Part shown: piece after piece, positions 40,579 to 48,957 of the stretch
How positions within the stretch are numbered: the stretch's first letter is position 1
Layout of the letters: every line of letters starts with the position of its first letter
Assembly: GCF_900128995.1 (NCBI RefSeq)
Contig: NZ_FQUE01000010.1
Location: forward strand, 62,001-126,000
Length of the DNA stretch: 64,000 bases
Reading direction: 5' to 3'
From: Loktanella atrilutea
GTDB lineage: Bacteria; Pseudomonadota; Alphaproteobacteria; Rhodobacterales; Rhodobacteraceae
Notes under the pieces: model-generated
Database searches by the model: none
What the model saw: only the letters and a program-made list of their open reading frames with translations
Told to the model about the DNA's origin: nothing
Position numbers and translations under genes: made by a program

Positions 40579-42194
40579 CAGTCCGCCAGCGCCGCGCCGA
40601 CGGTGGCGGACAGGCGGGCCGCATCGGCGCGCGGCATGGCGTAGTAGGGGGCCGCCAACGTCGTGGCGAGGTGCCGCAGGGCCTCGCTCGGCCGGTTGCC
40701 CGTGTCGATCACCAATGCCGCGTGTCCGGCGGCACGGATCAGGCGGGCGGCGGTCTTGGCATCCGCCCCGGCCCGCTGGCGGTCGGCCGTGCCGTCGCGC
40801 GCCATGTTCGCGCGGCCATCGGTCAACAGGCAGACCGTCGGCGTCATGCCCCGCCGCGCCGCCTGACCCGCCAGCAGCAGCGCGGCGTCCAGCCCGGCGG
40901 CCAAAGGCGTGCCGCCACCGCCCGGCAGGGCCGCCAGCCGTCGCTTGGTCTGCACCAGGCTGCGGGTCGGCGGCAGCAGCACGTCTGCCCCCGTCCCGCG
41001 GAACGCGATCAGCGCGACATGGTCCCGCCGGGCATAGGCCTGCGCCAGCAGCAGTTCGATCGCCCCCTTCGCCTCGGCAAGGCGGGCAAGCGCGGCAGAG
41101 CCGGAGGCATCGACGGCGAAGATCAGCAACCGCTCCGACCTTTCGGCAAAGCAGCGGATGTGAATGTCCGAGGCGCGAATGTGCAGGCCGTCGCGTCCCG
41201 TCTCGTCGCGCCTGATCTTCTGCCACGGGGCCGCCGCGCGCAGGGTTGCCACGACGTCGATGCGCCCCCCGCCCTGCAGCCGACCGGGACGAGAGGGCAG
41301 GGGCCTGCCGCGCGACATGCCCTTGCGCTGCGCACCGGTGCCGTCGCCCCGCCCCGCCCGCGCCTTTTGCGCCGCAAGACGTGCCAGCAGATCGTCGGGG
41401 ATCAGGGCGCGGACCGCATCCAGCAGCATCTCTTCGGGGATCTGCAGGGTCGTATCGTCACTGTCGGGCTCCGCCTCGGCGCTTTCCCGTTCAGGCGGTG
41501 GGTCCGCCGCGGAGTCCTCGGACGACGCCTCCGGCATGCGGGTCGCGCGGTGCGACAGGGTCAGGGCGCAGGCCACGGCAAGATCCTCTTCCGTGACCTC
41601 TGCATGGCCCTTCAGGACCGCGTGCGCCCGTGCCGCCCGCAGGGCAAATCCTGCCGCCCGGGCACTGTCGATTCCGCAGGCGGCGCAAAGATGGGCGATC
41701 TGCGCGATCCGGTCCGCGTCCACGGTCACGGGATAGGGCTTCACGTTCTTTATCGCCGCGGTCACCGCGTCCGTCACGGCGACCTCCGTCAGATCCGCGT
41801 GAAAGGCGAGCCGTTCGGTCAGGGCGGCGGGCGGCGCCTCGTCCTCGGTCCCTTCGTCCAGCGCAATCAGGACGCGGGGCGTCAGGTCCAGATGCAGACA
41901 CAGCCTGGCCGCAAGATCCACGGGGCAACGTTCCGCCATGGCCAGCTGCAACGGCCCCGACCTGTCCAGCACGCCGCCGCGCTGCACCAGTGTGCCGGTC
42001 GCCAGCGTCGCCGTCAGGTCCAGTCCGCCGTGCAAGGCATCGTCGCCCATCGCCGGGTGCAGGCGCAGGGCATCCGGCAGGGGCAGGGCGTCGCGCACCG
42101 GCCCCGACCTGGCCCTGATACGGATGCCGCCCAGCGCCGGGTCGATCGCCAGCAGGCGCAGGGCCAGCAGGGCGTTGTCCCAGGCCTCAGCCAA
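40578..42194 (-). CDS. bchD: Magnesium chelatase subunit D
   Basis: 538 residues: a degenerate AAA+ N-terminal domain related to BchI without a canonical P-loop, an acidic/Pro-rich linker (about 235-260, PPPERESAEAEPDSDDTTLQ), and a C-terminal von Willebrand A domain with MIDAS motif VDASGSAAL. With BchI it forms the ATP-driven hexamer that powers BchH. It overlaps bchI by 8 bases and bchO by one. Confidence 0.95.
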   Translation of the reverse strand: MAEAWDNALLALRLLAIDPALGGIRIRARSGPVRDALPLPDALRLHPAMGDDALHGGLDLTATLATGTLVQRGGVLDRSGPLQLAMAERCPVDLAARLCLHLDLTPRVLIALDEGTEDEAPPAALTERLAFHADLTEVAVTDAVTAAIKNVKPYPVTVDADRIAQIAHLCAACGIDSARAAGFALRAARAHAVLKGHAEVTEEDLAVACALTLSHRATRMPEASSEDSAADPPPERESAEAEPDSDDTTLQIPEEMLLDAVRALIPDDLLARLAAQKARAGRGDGTGAQRKGMSRGRPLPSRPGRLQGGGRIDVVATLRAAAPWQKIRRDETGRDGLHIRASDIHIRCFAERSERLLIFAVDASGSAALARLAEAKGAIELLLAQAYARRDHVALIAFRGTGADVLLPPTRSLVQTKRRLAALPGGGGTPLAAGLDAALLLAGQAARRGMTPTVCLLTDGRANMARDGTADRQRAGADAKTAARLIRAAGHAALVIDTGNRPSEALRHLATTLAAPYYAMPRADAARLSATVGAALAD

Positions 42195-43188
42195 GGGTTT
42201 CCTCCACGATCCGCCCCACGCGGGCGCCGGTTCCGGCCTCGTCCAGCGGATCGCGGCGCAGGCGATGGCGCAAGGCCATCGGTGCCACGGCGCGGATGTG
42301 GCTGCGGGTCAAAGCGGTGTCGTCGCGCCATGCCGCATGGGCGCGGGCGGCCTTCAGCAGCGTCAGCTCGCCCCGCAACCCGTCCGATCCCAGCGCAAGG
42401 CACAGGGCAGCCACGTCGCGCAGGTTCGCCTCGCTGGTGGTCAGGTCCCTCAGGGCCTTGCGTGCAGTCACGATCCGGTCGCGGATCGTCGCATCCTCGG
42501 CCTGCCAGCGCAGCATGAAGGCCGTATTGTCGTTTTCGTAATCGTCGCGGCGGCGGATCACCTCGATCCGGGTTTCGATGTCCTGCGGGCTCGTGACCTC
42601 TACCGACAGGCCGAAACGGTCCAGCAGTTGCGGCCGCAACTCGCCTTCCTCGGGGTTGCCCGACCCCACCAGCACGAACCGCGCCGCATGTCGCACCGAC
42701 AGTCCGTCGCGTTCCACGACGTTGACGCCCGATTGCGCCACGTCCAGCAGCAGGTCGACGATGTGATCCTCCAGCAGGTTCACCTCGTCGATATACAGAT
42801 ACCCCCGGTTCGCCCGGGCCAGCAAACCGGGCTGGAACGCCCGCTCGCCCTGCGCCAGTGCCCGCTCGATATCGAGGGCGCCGGTCACGCGGTCCTCCGA
42901 CGCGCCCAGCGGCAGGTCGATCACCGGGGTCGGCACCTCTTTCAGCTTCCGCCCGGCCCTTGCCCAATCCGGTACATCGGCAACCTTGGCAGAGTTCACC
43001 GGGCAGCCGTCCACCATCTTGATCGGCGGCAGCAGGGCCGCCAGTGCGCGGACCGCGGTCGACTTGCCCGTGCCCCGATCGCCGAACACCAGCACGCCGC
43101 CGATGCTCGGGTCGATGGCGGTCAGGATCATCGCCTGCTTCATTTCGTCCTGTCCGACGATGGCAGAGAAGGGGAAGGGTGCGGTCAT
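42187..43188 (-). CDS. bchI: Magnesium chelatase ATPase subunit I
   Basis: A 333-residue AAA+ ATPase. Walker A is GDRGTGKST, Walker B is YLYIDEVNLLEDH, and sensor 1 lies in VLVGSGNPEEGELRPQLLDRFG. It drives Mg insertion with BchD and BchH. ATG 43188 has an AGGAGG site; the upstream extension of the frame is discarded. It overlaps the crtA stop (ATGA), so pigment genes of two pathways are coupled. Confidence 0.97.
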   Translation of the reverse strand: MTAPFPFSAIVGQDEMKQAMILTAIDPSIGGVLVFGDRGTGKSTAVRALAALLPPIKMVDGCPVNSAKVADVPDWARAGRKLKEVPTPVIDLPLGASEDRVTGALDIERALAQGERAFQPGLLARANRGYLYIDEVNLLEDHIVDLLLDVAQSGVNVVERDGLSVRHAARFVLVGSGNPEEGELRPQLLDRFGLSVEVTSPQDIETRIEVIRRRDDYENDNTAFMLRWQAEDATIRDRIVTARKALRDLTTSEANLRDVAALCLALGSDGLRGELTLLKAARAHAAWRDDTALTRSHIRAVAPMALRHRLRRDPLDEAGTGARVGRIVEETLG

Positions 43189-43895
43189 GCGGCCTCCTTG
43201 CGTGGTAATGACGTCAATGGCGACTGGCCGCCCCATGTGCCGTGGTCCGACAGCACGGTGAAGCGGGCATAGAGTTCCTCGGCGAACCAGCCTTCGCGGC
43301 GCACAGCGCGGATCGCCTCGGCATGGGGGCCGGTGCGGGCGAAGGCGTCCATCGCAGCCTGATCCGGCCAGATCGAGAAGGTGACCTGATGCAGCATCGG
43401 CACTTCCCCGATCCCGATCTTGAAGGTCACGTTGGGATCGCTGCCGATCGTGTCAGAGATGCGCGGCACCCGTGCCCAGAACCGCCGCAGGATACCAGGC
43501 CGGATCGTGGCGCGGGTCAGGGCCGCGAGGGGGCCGATCTCTGTGCGCTGCGTGACGAAGAAGGGAGACTGTCCCGACCATTGCCCTCTGACCGCGGTGG
43601 GGCACAGGAACACCGTCCAGGATTCGCAGGCCCGTGCGGCATACCGCGCAAAGATCGTGCCCTTGGTCCGGTTCTGCGCCGTCGTGGCATCCGGCCAGAC
43701 CGCGAGAATCGCGATGACAGCAGGATTCGCCGTCGGCGTGAAACCGTGCCCGACCCCCGCGCCGCACAGCTTCCAGAAGCCGATATCGGGCGTGCGTGCC
43801 AAGGGGCTACGAGCAAGTGCCATCATGCCAAGCGCCCACGCCCGGGTGCGGAACCCGGCAAAGCGGTAAAGGCTCAGGCTGACGGTCTGGCTCAT
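43185..43895 (-). CDS. crtA: Spheroidene monooxygenase
   Basis: A 236-residue enzyme that converts spheroidene to spheroidenone in the presence of O2. CrtA-type features include the start SLSLYRFAGFRTRAWALGMMA, GFWKLCGAGVGHGFTPTANP and HQVTFSIWPDQAAMDAFA. A PpsR-type box lies 17 bases upstream of the ATG, and AGGACA provides the ribosome site. It is divergent from crtI and coupled to bchI. Confidence 0.95.
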   Translation of the reverse strand: MSQTVSLSLYRFAGFRTRAWALGMMALARSPLARTPDIGFWKLCGAGVGHGFTPTANPAVIAILAVWPDATTAQNRTKGTIFARYAARACESWTVFLCPTAVRGQWSGQSPFFVTQRTEIGPLAALTRATIRPGILRRFWARVPRISDTIGSDPNVTFKIGIGEVPMLHQVTFSIWPDQAAMDAFARTGPHAEAIRAVRREGWFAEELYARFTVLSDHGTWGGQSPLTSLPRKEAA

Positions 43896-43912
43896 CGTGT
43901 CCTGCTATGATG

Positions 43913-43930
43913 TGTCAACCTATCCTGACA
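43913..43930. promoter_or_regulatory. PpsR-type operator upstream of crtA
   Basis: TGTCAACCTATCCTGACA fits TGT-N12-ACA. It is 17 bases from the crtA ATG and 58 bases from the crtI-side box, an arrangement suited to cooperative binding or looping over the divergent promoter. Confidence 0.75.
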
Positions 43931-43988
43931 CAGTTTACGAATGGATCAACCCCGACTGCGCCTGTTGCAGCGATCATCAGAATTATAT

Positions 43989-44006
43989 TGTCAACTTTGA
44001 TTGACA
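43989..44006. promoter_or_regulatory. PpsR-type operator upstream of crtI
   Basis: TGTCAACTTTGATTGACA fits TGT-N12-ACA with perfect six-base arms. It ends 16 bases before the crtI ATG. A TATATT overlaps its left edge (43984-43989) as a possible -10. Confidence 0.78.
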
Positions 44007-44022
44007 CACGTAGCCTGAAGCC

Positions 44023-46599
44023 ATGATGCAGGACGTTCCAGACACCGCTGCCGACACCCGCGCCATCGTCATCGGCGCCGGCCTTGGCGGCCTGTCCGCC
44101 GCCATGCGTCTTGGCGCCAAGGGCTATGCGGTCACGGTGATCGACAAACTGGACCGCGTCGGCGGACGCGGCAGCTCGATCACGCAGGGCGGCCACCGCT
44201 TCGATCTCGGCCCGACCATCGTCACCGTGCCGCAGGTCTACGATAAGCTCTGGGCCGCCTGTGGCCGCGATTTCCACGCCGACGTCGATCTGCGCCCCCT
44301 GACGCCCTATTACGAGATTCGCTGGCCCGACGGTTCCGTCTTTCGCGTGACCGGCGATACAGAGGAGATGGCAGCCGAGGTCGCCCGCCTCTCGCCCGGC
44401 GACGTGAAGGGCTACCGGGCGTTCCTGCGCGACAGCCATGCCCGCTACAAGCTCGGGTTCGAGGGGATGGTCGCCCGCCCCATGCACAGCATCTGGGAAA
44501 CGGTGAAGGTTCTGCCGCAGTTCGCCAAGCTGCGCGCCGACCGGTCGATCCTCGGCCTCGCCAAGGCGCGAGTGAAGGACGAGCGACTGCGCATGGCCCT
44601 TTCGTTCCACCCGCTCTTCATCGGCGGCGACCCCCGCAAGGTGACGTCGATCTATGCGTTGGTCAGCTACCTCGAAAAGGAATTCGGCGTGCATTACGCC
44701 ATGGGCGGCGTGCAGGCGATTGCCGACGCGATGGCGCATGTCGTACGCGGGCAGGGCGGCACGATCCGGTTGAACCAGCAGGTCGACCGCATCACGGTTG
44801 CCGGTGGCGCGGCGCAGGGCGTCACGCTGAAGGACGGTCAGACCCTCGCCGCCCCCTTGGTCATCAGCAACGCCGACGCGGGCCACACCTACGGCACCCT
44901 GTTGAAGGATGCACCGCGGCGGCGCTGGACCGACGCCAAGCTGAAGCGGCGACGCTGGTCGATGGGCCTTTTCGTCTGGTATTTCGGCACCGCGGGCACG
45001 CGGGACCGATGGGCCGATGTCGGCCACCACACGATCCTCTCCGGCCCCCGCTACGATGGCCTGCTGCGCGACATCTTCCACCACGGCAAACTGGCCGAGG
45101 ACATGTCGCTCTACGTCCACCGGCCCTCCGTCACCGATCCCTCCGTCGCGCCGCCGGGCGGCGACACCTTCTATGCGCTGTCGCCGGTCCCGCATCTGGG
45201 CCACGCCAATTCCATCGATTGGCAAGCCGAAAAGCTGCGCTACCGCGACAAGGTGGCCAAGGTGCTCGATACGCTGATCCCCGGCTTCCGCGACCACCTC
45301 ACGACCGACCTGATCTACACGCCGGAAGATTTCCGTGACCGCTACCTCTCGCCCCACGGCGCCGGGTTCTCTCTCGAACCGCGCATCCTGCAATCCGCGT
45401 ATTTCCGCCCCCACAACATCAGCGAGGAGGCGCGTGGCCTCTACCTCGTCGGTGCCGGCACCCATCCCGGCGCGGGCGTCCCCGGCGTCGTTTCCAGCGC
45501 AGAGGTGCTGGGCCAGCTGATCCCCGACGCCCCCCCATGTCCCCGCCCTCAAGATGGCCGCCGAATGACCGCCCACGGAATCACGCCCGCCGACCTCGAC
45601 CATTGCCGCCGGGTGATCCGCACCGGATCCCTGTCGTTTCATGCCGCCTCCCGGCTGCTGCCTACCTCCGTCCGCGATCCGGCGCTGGCGCTCTATGCCT
45701 TCTGCCGCCTTGCCGATGACGAGGTGGACGAGGGCGCCGACAAGACCTCCGCCGTCCTACGCTTGCGTGACCGCCTCGACCTCGCCTATGCCGGGCGCCC
45801 CCGCAACGCGGCAGAGGATCGCGCCTTCGCCGCCATCGTCGCCGCCTACGACATGCCCCGCGCGCTGCCCGACGCCCTGCTCGAAGGGCTGGCATGGGAC
45901 GCGCAGCACCGCCGTTACGCCACCCTCTCGGACGTGCGGGCCTATTCCGCCCGCGTCGCGGCGGCGGTGGGGGCGATGATGTGCGTGCTGATGCAGGTGC
46001 GCTGCGCTGACACGCTGGCACGGGCCTGCGACCTCGGGGTCGCCATGCAGCTGACCAACATCGCCCGCGACGTGGGCGAGGATGCGCGCGAAGGCCGCCT
46101 CTACCTGCCAACCGACTGGCTGGCAGAGGCGGGGCTGACTCCCGCCGCCTTCCTTGCCGACCCGCGGCCCGGCCCGGCGCAGCGCCTCATGGTGCGCCGC
46201 CTGCTGGCAGAGGCCGATCACCTCTACCGCCGGTCAGAGGCGGGGATCGCCGGCCTGCCGCGCAGGGCGCGCCTCGGCATCTGGGCCGCGCGGCTGATCT
46301 ACGACGGGATCGGCGGGCAGGTCCGGCGGCAGGACTACGATTCGATCAGCCGCCGCGCCCGAACCTCGCGCCTGCAAAAGCTTCTCTGGATCGGGCAGGC
46401 GACCGGCCTGACCGCCGCGACCTTCGTGATGCCGCGCCCCGCCGTGATGTATGCGCCGCCGCTGGCAGAGGTCGCCTTTCTGGTAGATGCCGCGGGCCGC
46501 CAGACCCGGCCCGCCCGTCGCTCGACCGCCGTGCTCGACACGCTGGCAGAGCTGTCGCGCCGCGAGACGGGGCATGGACAGGGCCGTCAAAGCGCCTAG
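44023..46599 (+). CDS. crtI: Phytoene desaturase CrtI, read in one frame with phytoene synthase CrtB
   Basis: As read, an 858-residue frame holds a complete CrtI (about 1-503) and a complete CrtB (515-858) with no stop between them. The CrtI part has FAD motif VIGAGLGGLSAAMRLGAKGY, GPTIVTVPQVYD and the C-terminal GLYLVGAGTHPGAGVPGVV; it desaturates phytoene to neurosporene in the membrane. The junction contains seven C residues (45530-45536). With six, the crtI frame would end at TGA 45566-45568, overlapping the crtB ATG and giving a normal 514-residue CrtI. It may be a true fusion, an indel or a sequencing error. No good ribosome site precedes ATG 44023. Confidence 0.85.
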   Translation: MMQDVPDTAADTRAIVIGAGLGGLSAAMRLGAKGYAVTVIDKLDRVGGRGSSITQGGHRFDLGPTIVTVPQVYDKLWAACGRDFHADVDLRPLTPYYEIRWPDGSVFRVTGDTEEMAAEVARLSPGDVKGYRAFLRDSHARYKLGFEGMVARPMHSIWETVKVLPQFAKLRADRSILGLAKARVKDERLRMALSFHPLFIGGDPRKVTSIYALVSYLEKEFGVHYAMGGVQAIADAMAHVVRGQGGTIRLNQQVDRITVAGGAAQGVTLKDGQTLAAPLVISNADAGHTYGTLLKDAPRRRWTDAKLKRRRWSMGLFVWYFGTAGTRDRWADVGHHTILSGPRYDGLLRDIFHHGKLAEDMSLYVHRPSVTDPSVAPPGGDTFYALSPVPHLGHANSIDWQAEKLRYRDKVAKVLDTLIPGFRDHLTTDLIYTPEDFRDRYLSPHGAGFSLEPRILQSAYFRPHNISEEARGLYLVGAGTHPGAGVPGVVSSAEVLGQLIPDAPPCPRPQDGRRMTAHGITPADLDHCRRVIRTGSLSFHAASRLLPTSVRDPALALYAFCRLADDEVDEGADKTSAVLRLRDRLDLAYAGRPRNAAEDRAFAAIVAAYDMPRALPDALLEGLAWDAQHRRYATLSDVRAYSARVAAAVGAMMCVLMQVRCADTLARACDLGVAMQLTNIARDVGEDAREGRLYLPTDWLAEAGLTPAAFLADPRPGPAQRLMVRRLLAEADHLYRRSEAGIAGLPRRARLGIWAARLIYDGIGGQVRRQDYDSISRRARTSRLQKLLWIGQATGLTAATFVMPRPAVMYAPPLAEVAFLVDAAGRQTRPARRSTAVLDTLAELSRRETGHGQGRQSA
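45530..45536 (+). other. C7 homopolymer at the crtI-crtB junction
   Basis: Seven consecutive C residues occupy codons 503-505 of the CrtI frame. Loss of one C restores an ATGA stop/start overlap with crtB, the arrangement used at many other gene borders in this window. The tract is a candidate for sequencing error, replication slippage or ribosomal slippage. Confidence 0.8.
45565..46599 (+). CDS. crtB: Phytoene synthase CrtB (separate start within the crtI-crtB frame)
   Basis: From ATG 45565 (MTAHGITPADLDHCRRVIR) this gives a 344-residue squalene/phytoene synthase of normal length. It condenses two geranylgeranyl diphosphates to phytoene. The Asp-rich motifs are LADDEVDEGAD and NIARDVGEDAREGRLYLP, and SLSFHAASRLLP is the CrtB start signature. 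It lies in the same frame as CrtI as read, so either a free enzyme or a fusion may be made. The C-terminal tail is Arg-rich and probably disordered. Confidence 0.85.
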   Translation: MTAHGITPADLDHCRRVIRTGSLSFHAASRLLPTSVRDPALALYAFCRLADDEVDEGADKTSAVLRLRDRLDLAYAGRPRNAAEDRAFAAIVAAYDMPRALPDALLEGLAWDAQHRRYATLSDVRAYSARVAAAVGAMMCVLMQVRCADTLARACDLGVAMQLTNIARDVGEDAREGRLYLPTDWLAEAGLTPAAFLADPRPGPAQRLMVRRLLAEADHLYRRSEAGIAGLPRRARLGIWAARLIYDGIGGQVRRQDYDSISRRARTSRLQKLLWIGQATGLTAATFVMPRPAVMYAPPLAEVAFLVDAAGRQTRPARRSTAVLDTLAELSRRETGHGQGRQSA

Positions 46600-46633
46600 A
46601 TAGAGGGGCATTCGCCTCCGAAAGGCCCGCCCC

Positions 46634-47116
46634 ATGTCCGTCACGCTGTTCCTTATCTTCCTCGCCGCGACCTTTGCCGCCGGTGCCACCGGCGCGCTTT
46701 TCCCCACCGGCGAATGGTACAAGCGCCTGAACAAGCCCGCGTGGACGCCGCCGAACTGGGCGTTCCCGATCATGTGGACCACGATCTACGTGCTGATTGC
46801 GATCGCGGGCGCGCGGGTGGCGCCGCTTGCGGGCAATCAATACGCGATGGGATTCTGGGCGGTCCAGATCGCGCTGAACGCGCTCTGGACGCCGGTCTTC
46901 TTCGGCCTGCGCCGCCTTGGGGCATCCCTGCCGGTCATGGCCTTCCTCTGGCTGGCGGTGCTGGGGGCCACCATCACGCACTTCAGACTCGATTTCTGGG
47001 CCGGGCTCGCCTTCGTGCCCTACCTGGCCTGGGTCACGGTCGCCGGGGCGCTGAACTGGTCGGTCTGGCGCCTGAACCCGCATCAGAAGCCGCTGGAAAT
47101 CCACAAACTGCCGTAA
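46634..47116 (+). CDS. tspO: Tryptophan-rich sensory protein TspO
   Basis: A 160-residue membrane protein of the TspO/peripheral benzodiazepine receptor family, with five hydrophobic segments. Conserved features include WYKRLNKPAWTPPNWAFPIMWTTIYVL, NALWTPVFFG and a Trp-rich C-terminus. In R. sphaeroides, TspO exports or senses tetrapyrroles and represses carotenoid and bacteriochlorophyll genes under oxygen. It follows crtB by 34 bases. The C-terminal PHQKPLEIHKLP tail is cytoplasmic or periplasmic and unremarkable. Confidence 0.95.
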   Translation: MSVTLFLIFLAATFAAGATGALFPTGEWYKRLNKPAWTPPNWAFPIMWTTIYVLIAIAGARVAPLAGNQYAMGFWAVQIALNALWTPVFFGLRRLGASLPVMAFLWLAVLGATITHFRLDFWAGLAFVPYLAWVTVAGALNWSVWRLNPHQKPLEIHKLP

Positions 47117-47157
47117 GGCGGCTTGAAGCGGGCGTGCCTTTGGTGTCACGTTCGCCC

Positions 47158-48957
47158 ATGTCGCATCCCATCCCCACCTGGGCCGAAACCGCCCCCCGCC
47201 TCGTCGCCGTCGCCGCCGGTCGTGACGCAGCCGACCTCGTCGTCCGCAACATCCGCCTCGTCAACGTCCAAAGTCGAGAGATCCTCGACGGCTGGCAGGT
47301 CGCCGTGGCCGCTGGGCGCTTTGCCTACGTCGGCCCCGACGCCACCCATTGCATCGGCGCGGAGACGCAAGTCATCGACGGTCGGGGCCGCTATCTGATC
47401 CCCGGCCTCTGCGACGCACACATGCACATCGAAAGCGGGATGCTGACCCCGGCGGAGTTCGCCGCTGCCGTGATCCCCCACGGCACGACCAGCATGTTTA
47501 CCGACCCGCACGAGATCGCCAATGTGCTGGGCCTCGCCGGCGTGCGGATGATGCACGACGAGGCACTGATGCAGCCCGTCAACATCTTTACCCAGATGCC
47601 GTCCTGCGCCCCCTCCGCGCCGGGACTGGAGACGACGGGTTACGAGATCACCGCCGCGGACGTGGCCGAGGCCATGCAATGGCCCGGCATCATCGGTCTG
47701 GGCGAGATGATGAACTTTCCCGGCGTCATCAATGGCGACGCGCAGATGCTGGCAGAGATGGCGGCAACCATGTGCGCCGGCAAGACCGTGGGCGGCCACT
47801 ACGCCAGCCCCGACAAAGGCATCCCCTTCCACGCCTATGCCGCCGGCGGCGCCGCCGACGATCACGAAGGCACCGCCGAAGCCGACGCCGTGGCCCGCGT
47901 GCGGCAGGGCATGCGCTCCATGATGCGCCTCGGGTCGGCATGGTACGACGTCGAAAGCCAGATCGCCGCCGTCACAAAGCGCGGCCTCGATCCGCGGAAC
48001 TTCATCCTCTGCACCGACGACTGCATGGCCGGCACGCTGGTCAACGACGGCCACATGAACCGCGTTGTCCGCCACGCGATCAGTTGCGGCTGCGACCCGG
48101 TGGTGGCGCTGCAGATGGCGACGATCAACACCGCGACGCACTTCGGGCTGGAACGCGAACTGGGTAGCATCGCGCCGGGACGCCGCGCCGACATGATCCT
48201 GACATCCGACCTGACCACACTGCCCATCGAGCATGTGATCGCGCGGGGACGGACGGTGGCAAAGGACGGACAGATCACGGTGGACTGCCCGCACTACGAC
48301 TGGCCCGATACCGCACGGGCGACGGTGCACCTTGGCAAGGCGCTGGACGCCGACGCCTTCGCCGTCAAGGCGCCCCACGGCGCCAATGCCGTCACTGCCA
48401 AGGTGATCGGCGTCGTGGAAAATCAGGCCCCGACGAAAGCGCTGACCTTCGAACTGCCCGTGACCGAAGGCCGCGTGCAGGCAAGCGGCGAGGTCTGTCA
48501 GATCGCCCTCGTCGAACGCCACCGCGGCACCGGGGGTGTCACCAACGGCTTCGTCTCGGGCTTCGGCTACACGGGCGACATGGCCATCGCCTCGACCGTT
48601 GCGCACGACAGCCACCACATGATCGTCGTCGGCACCGACCGGGACTGCATGGCGCAGGCCGCGAACCGGTTGCAAGAGGTCGGCGGCGGCATCACCGTCT
48701 GGAAGGACGAGGCAGAGATCGCCCTCGTCCGCCTGCCCATCGCCGGCCTGATGTCCGACCGCCCGGCGGCCGAGGTCGCCGCCGACGCCGAGGCGATGGT
48801 CGCCGCCATGGCCGCCTGCGGATGCACCCTCAACAACGCCTACATGCAGCATTCCCTGCTGGCCCTCGTCGTGATCCCGGAACTGCGGATCAGCGACCTC
48901 GGGCTGGTGGACGTCACCGCATTCCAGCTCACCCCGCTGTTCGAGGGCCAGCCATGA
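47158..48957 (+). CDS. ade: Adenine deaminase
   Basis: A 599-residue amidohydrolase that converts adenine to hypoxanthine and ammonia. The metal motif is GLCDAHMHIESGM, then HGTTSMFTDPHEIANV. The C-terminal Ade-specific domain includes GGVTNGFVSGFG and HDSHHMIVVGTD, and it ends QLTPLFEGQP. ATG 47158 follows the tspO gene by 41 bases. The stop overlaps the AMP nucleosidase start. Confidence 0.95.
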   Translation: MSHPIPTWAETAPRLVAVAAGRDAADLVVRNIRLVNVQSREILDGWQVAVAAGRFAYVGPDATHCIGAETQVIDGRGRYLIPGLCDAHMHIESGMLTPAEFAAAVIPHGTTSMFTDPHEIANVLGLAGVRMMHDEALMQPVNIFTQMPSCAPSAPGLETTGYEITAADVAEAMQWPGIIGLGEMMNFPGVINGDAQMLAEMAATMCAGKTVGGHYASPDKGIPFHAYAAGGAADDHEGTAEADAVARVRQGMRSMMRLGSAWYDVESQIAAVTKRGLDPRNFILCTDDCMAGTLVNDGHMNRVVRHAISCGCDPVVALQMATINTATHFGLERELGSIAPGRRADMILTSDLTTLPIEHVIARGRTVAKDGQITVDCPHYDWPDTARATVHLGKALDADAFAVKAPHGANAVTAKVIGVVENQAPTKALTFELPVTEGRVQASGEVCQIALVERHRGTGGVTNGFVSGFGYTGDMAIASTVAHDSHHMIVVGTDRDCMAQAANRLQEVGGGITVWKDEAEIALVRLPIAGLMSDRPAAEVAADAEAMVAAMAACGCTLNNAYMQHSLLALVVIPELRISDLGLVDVTAFQLTPLFEGQP

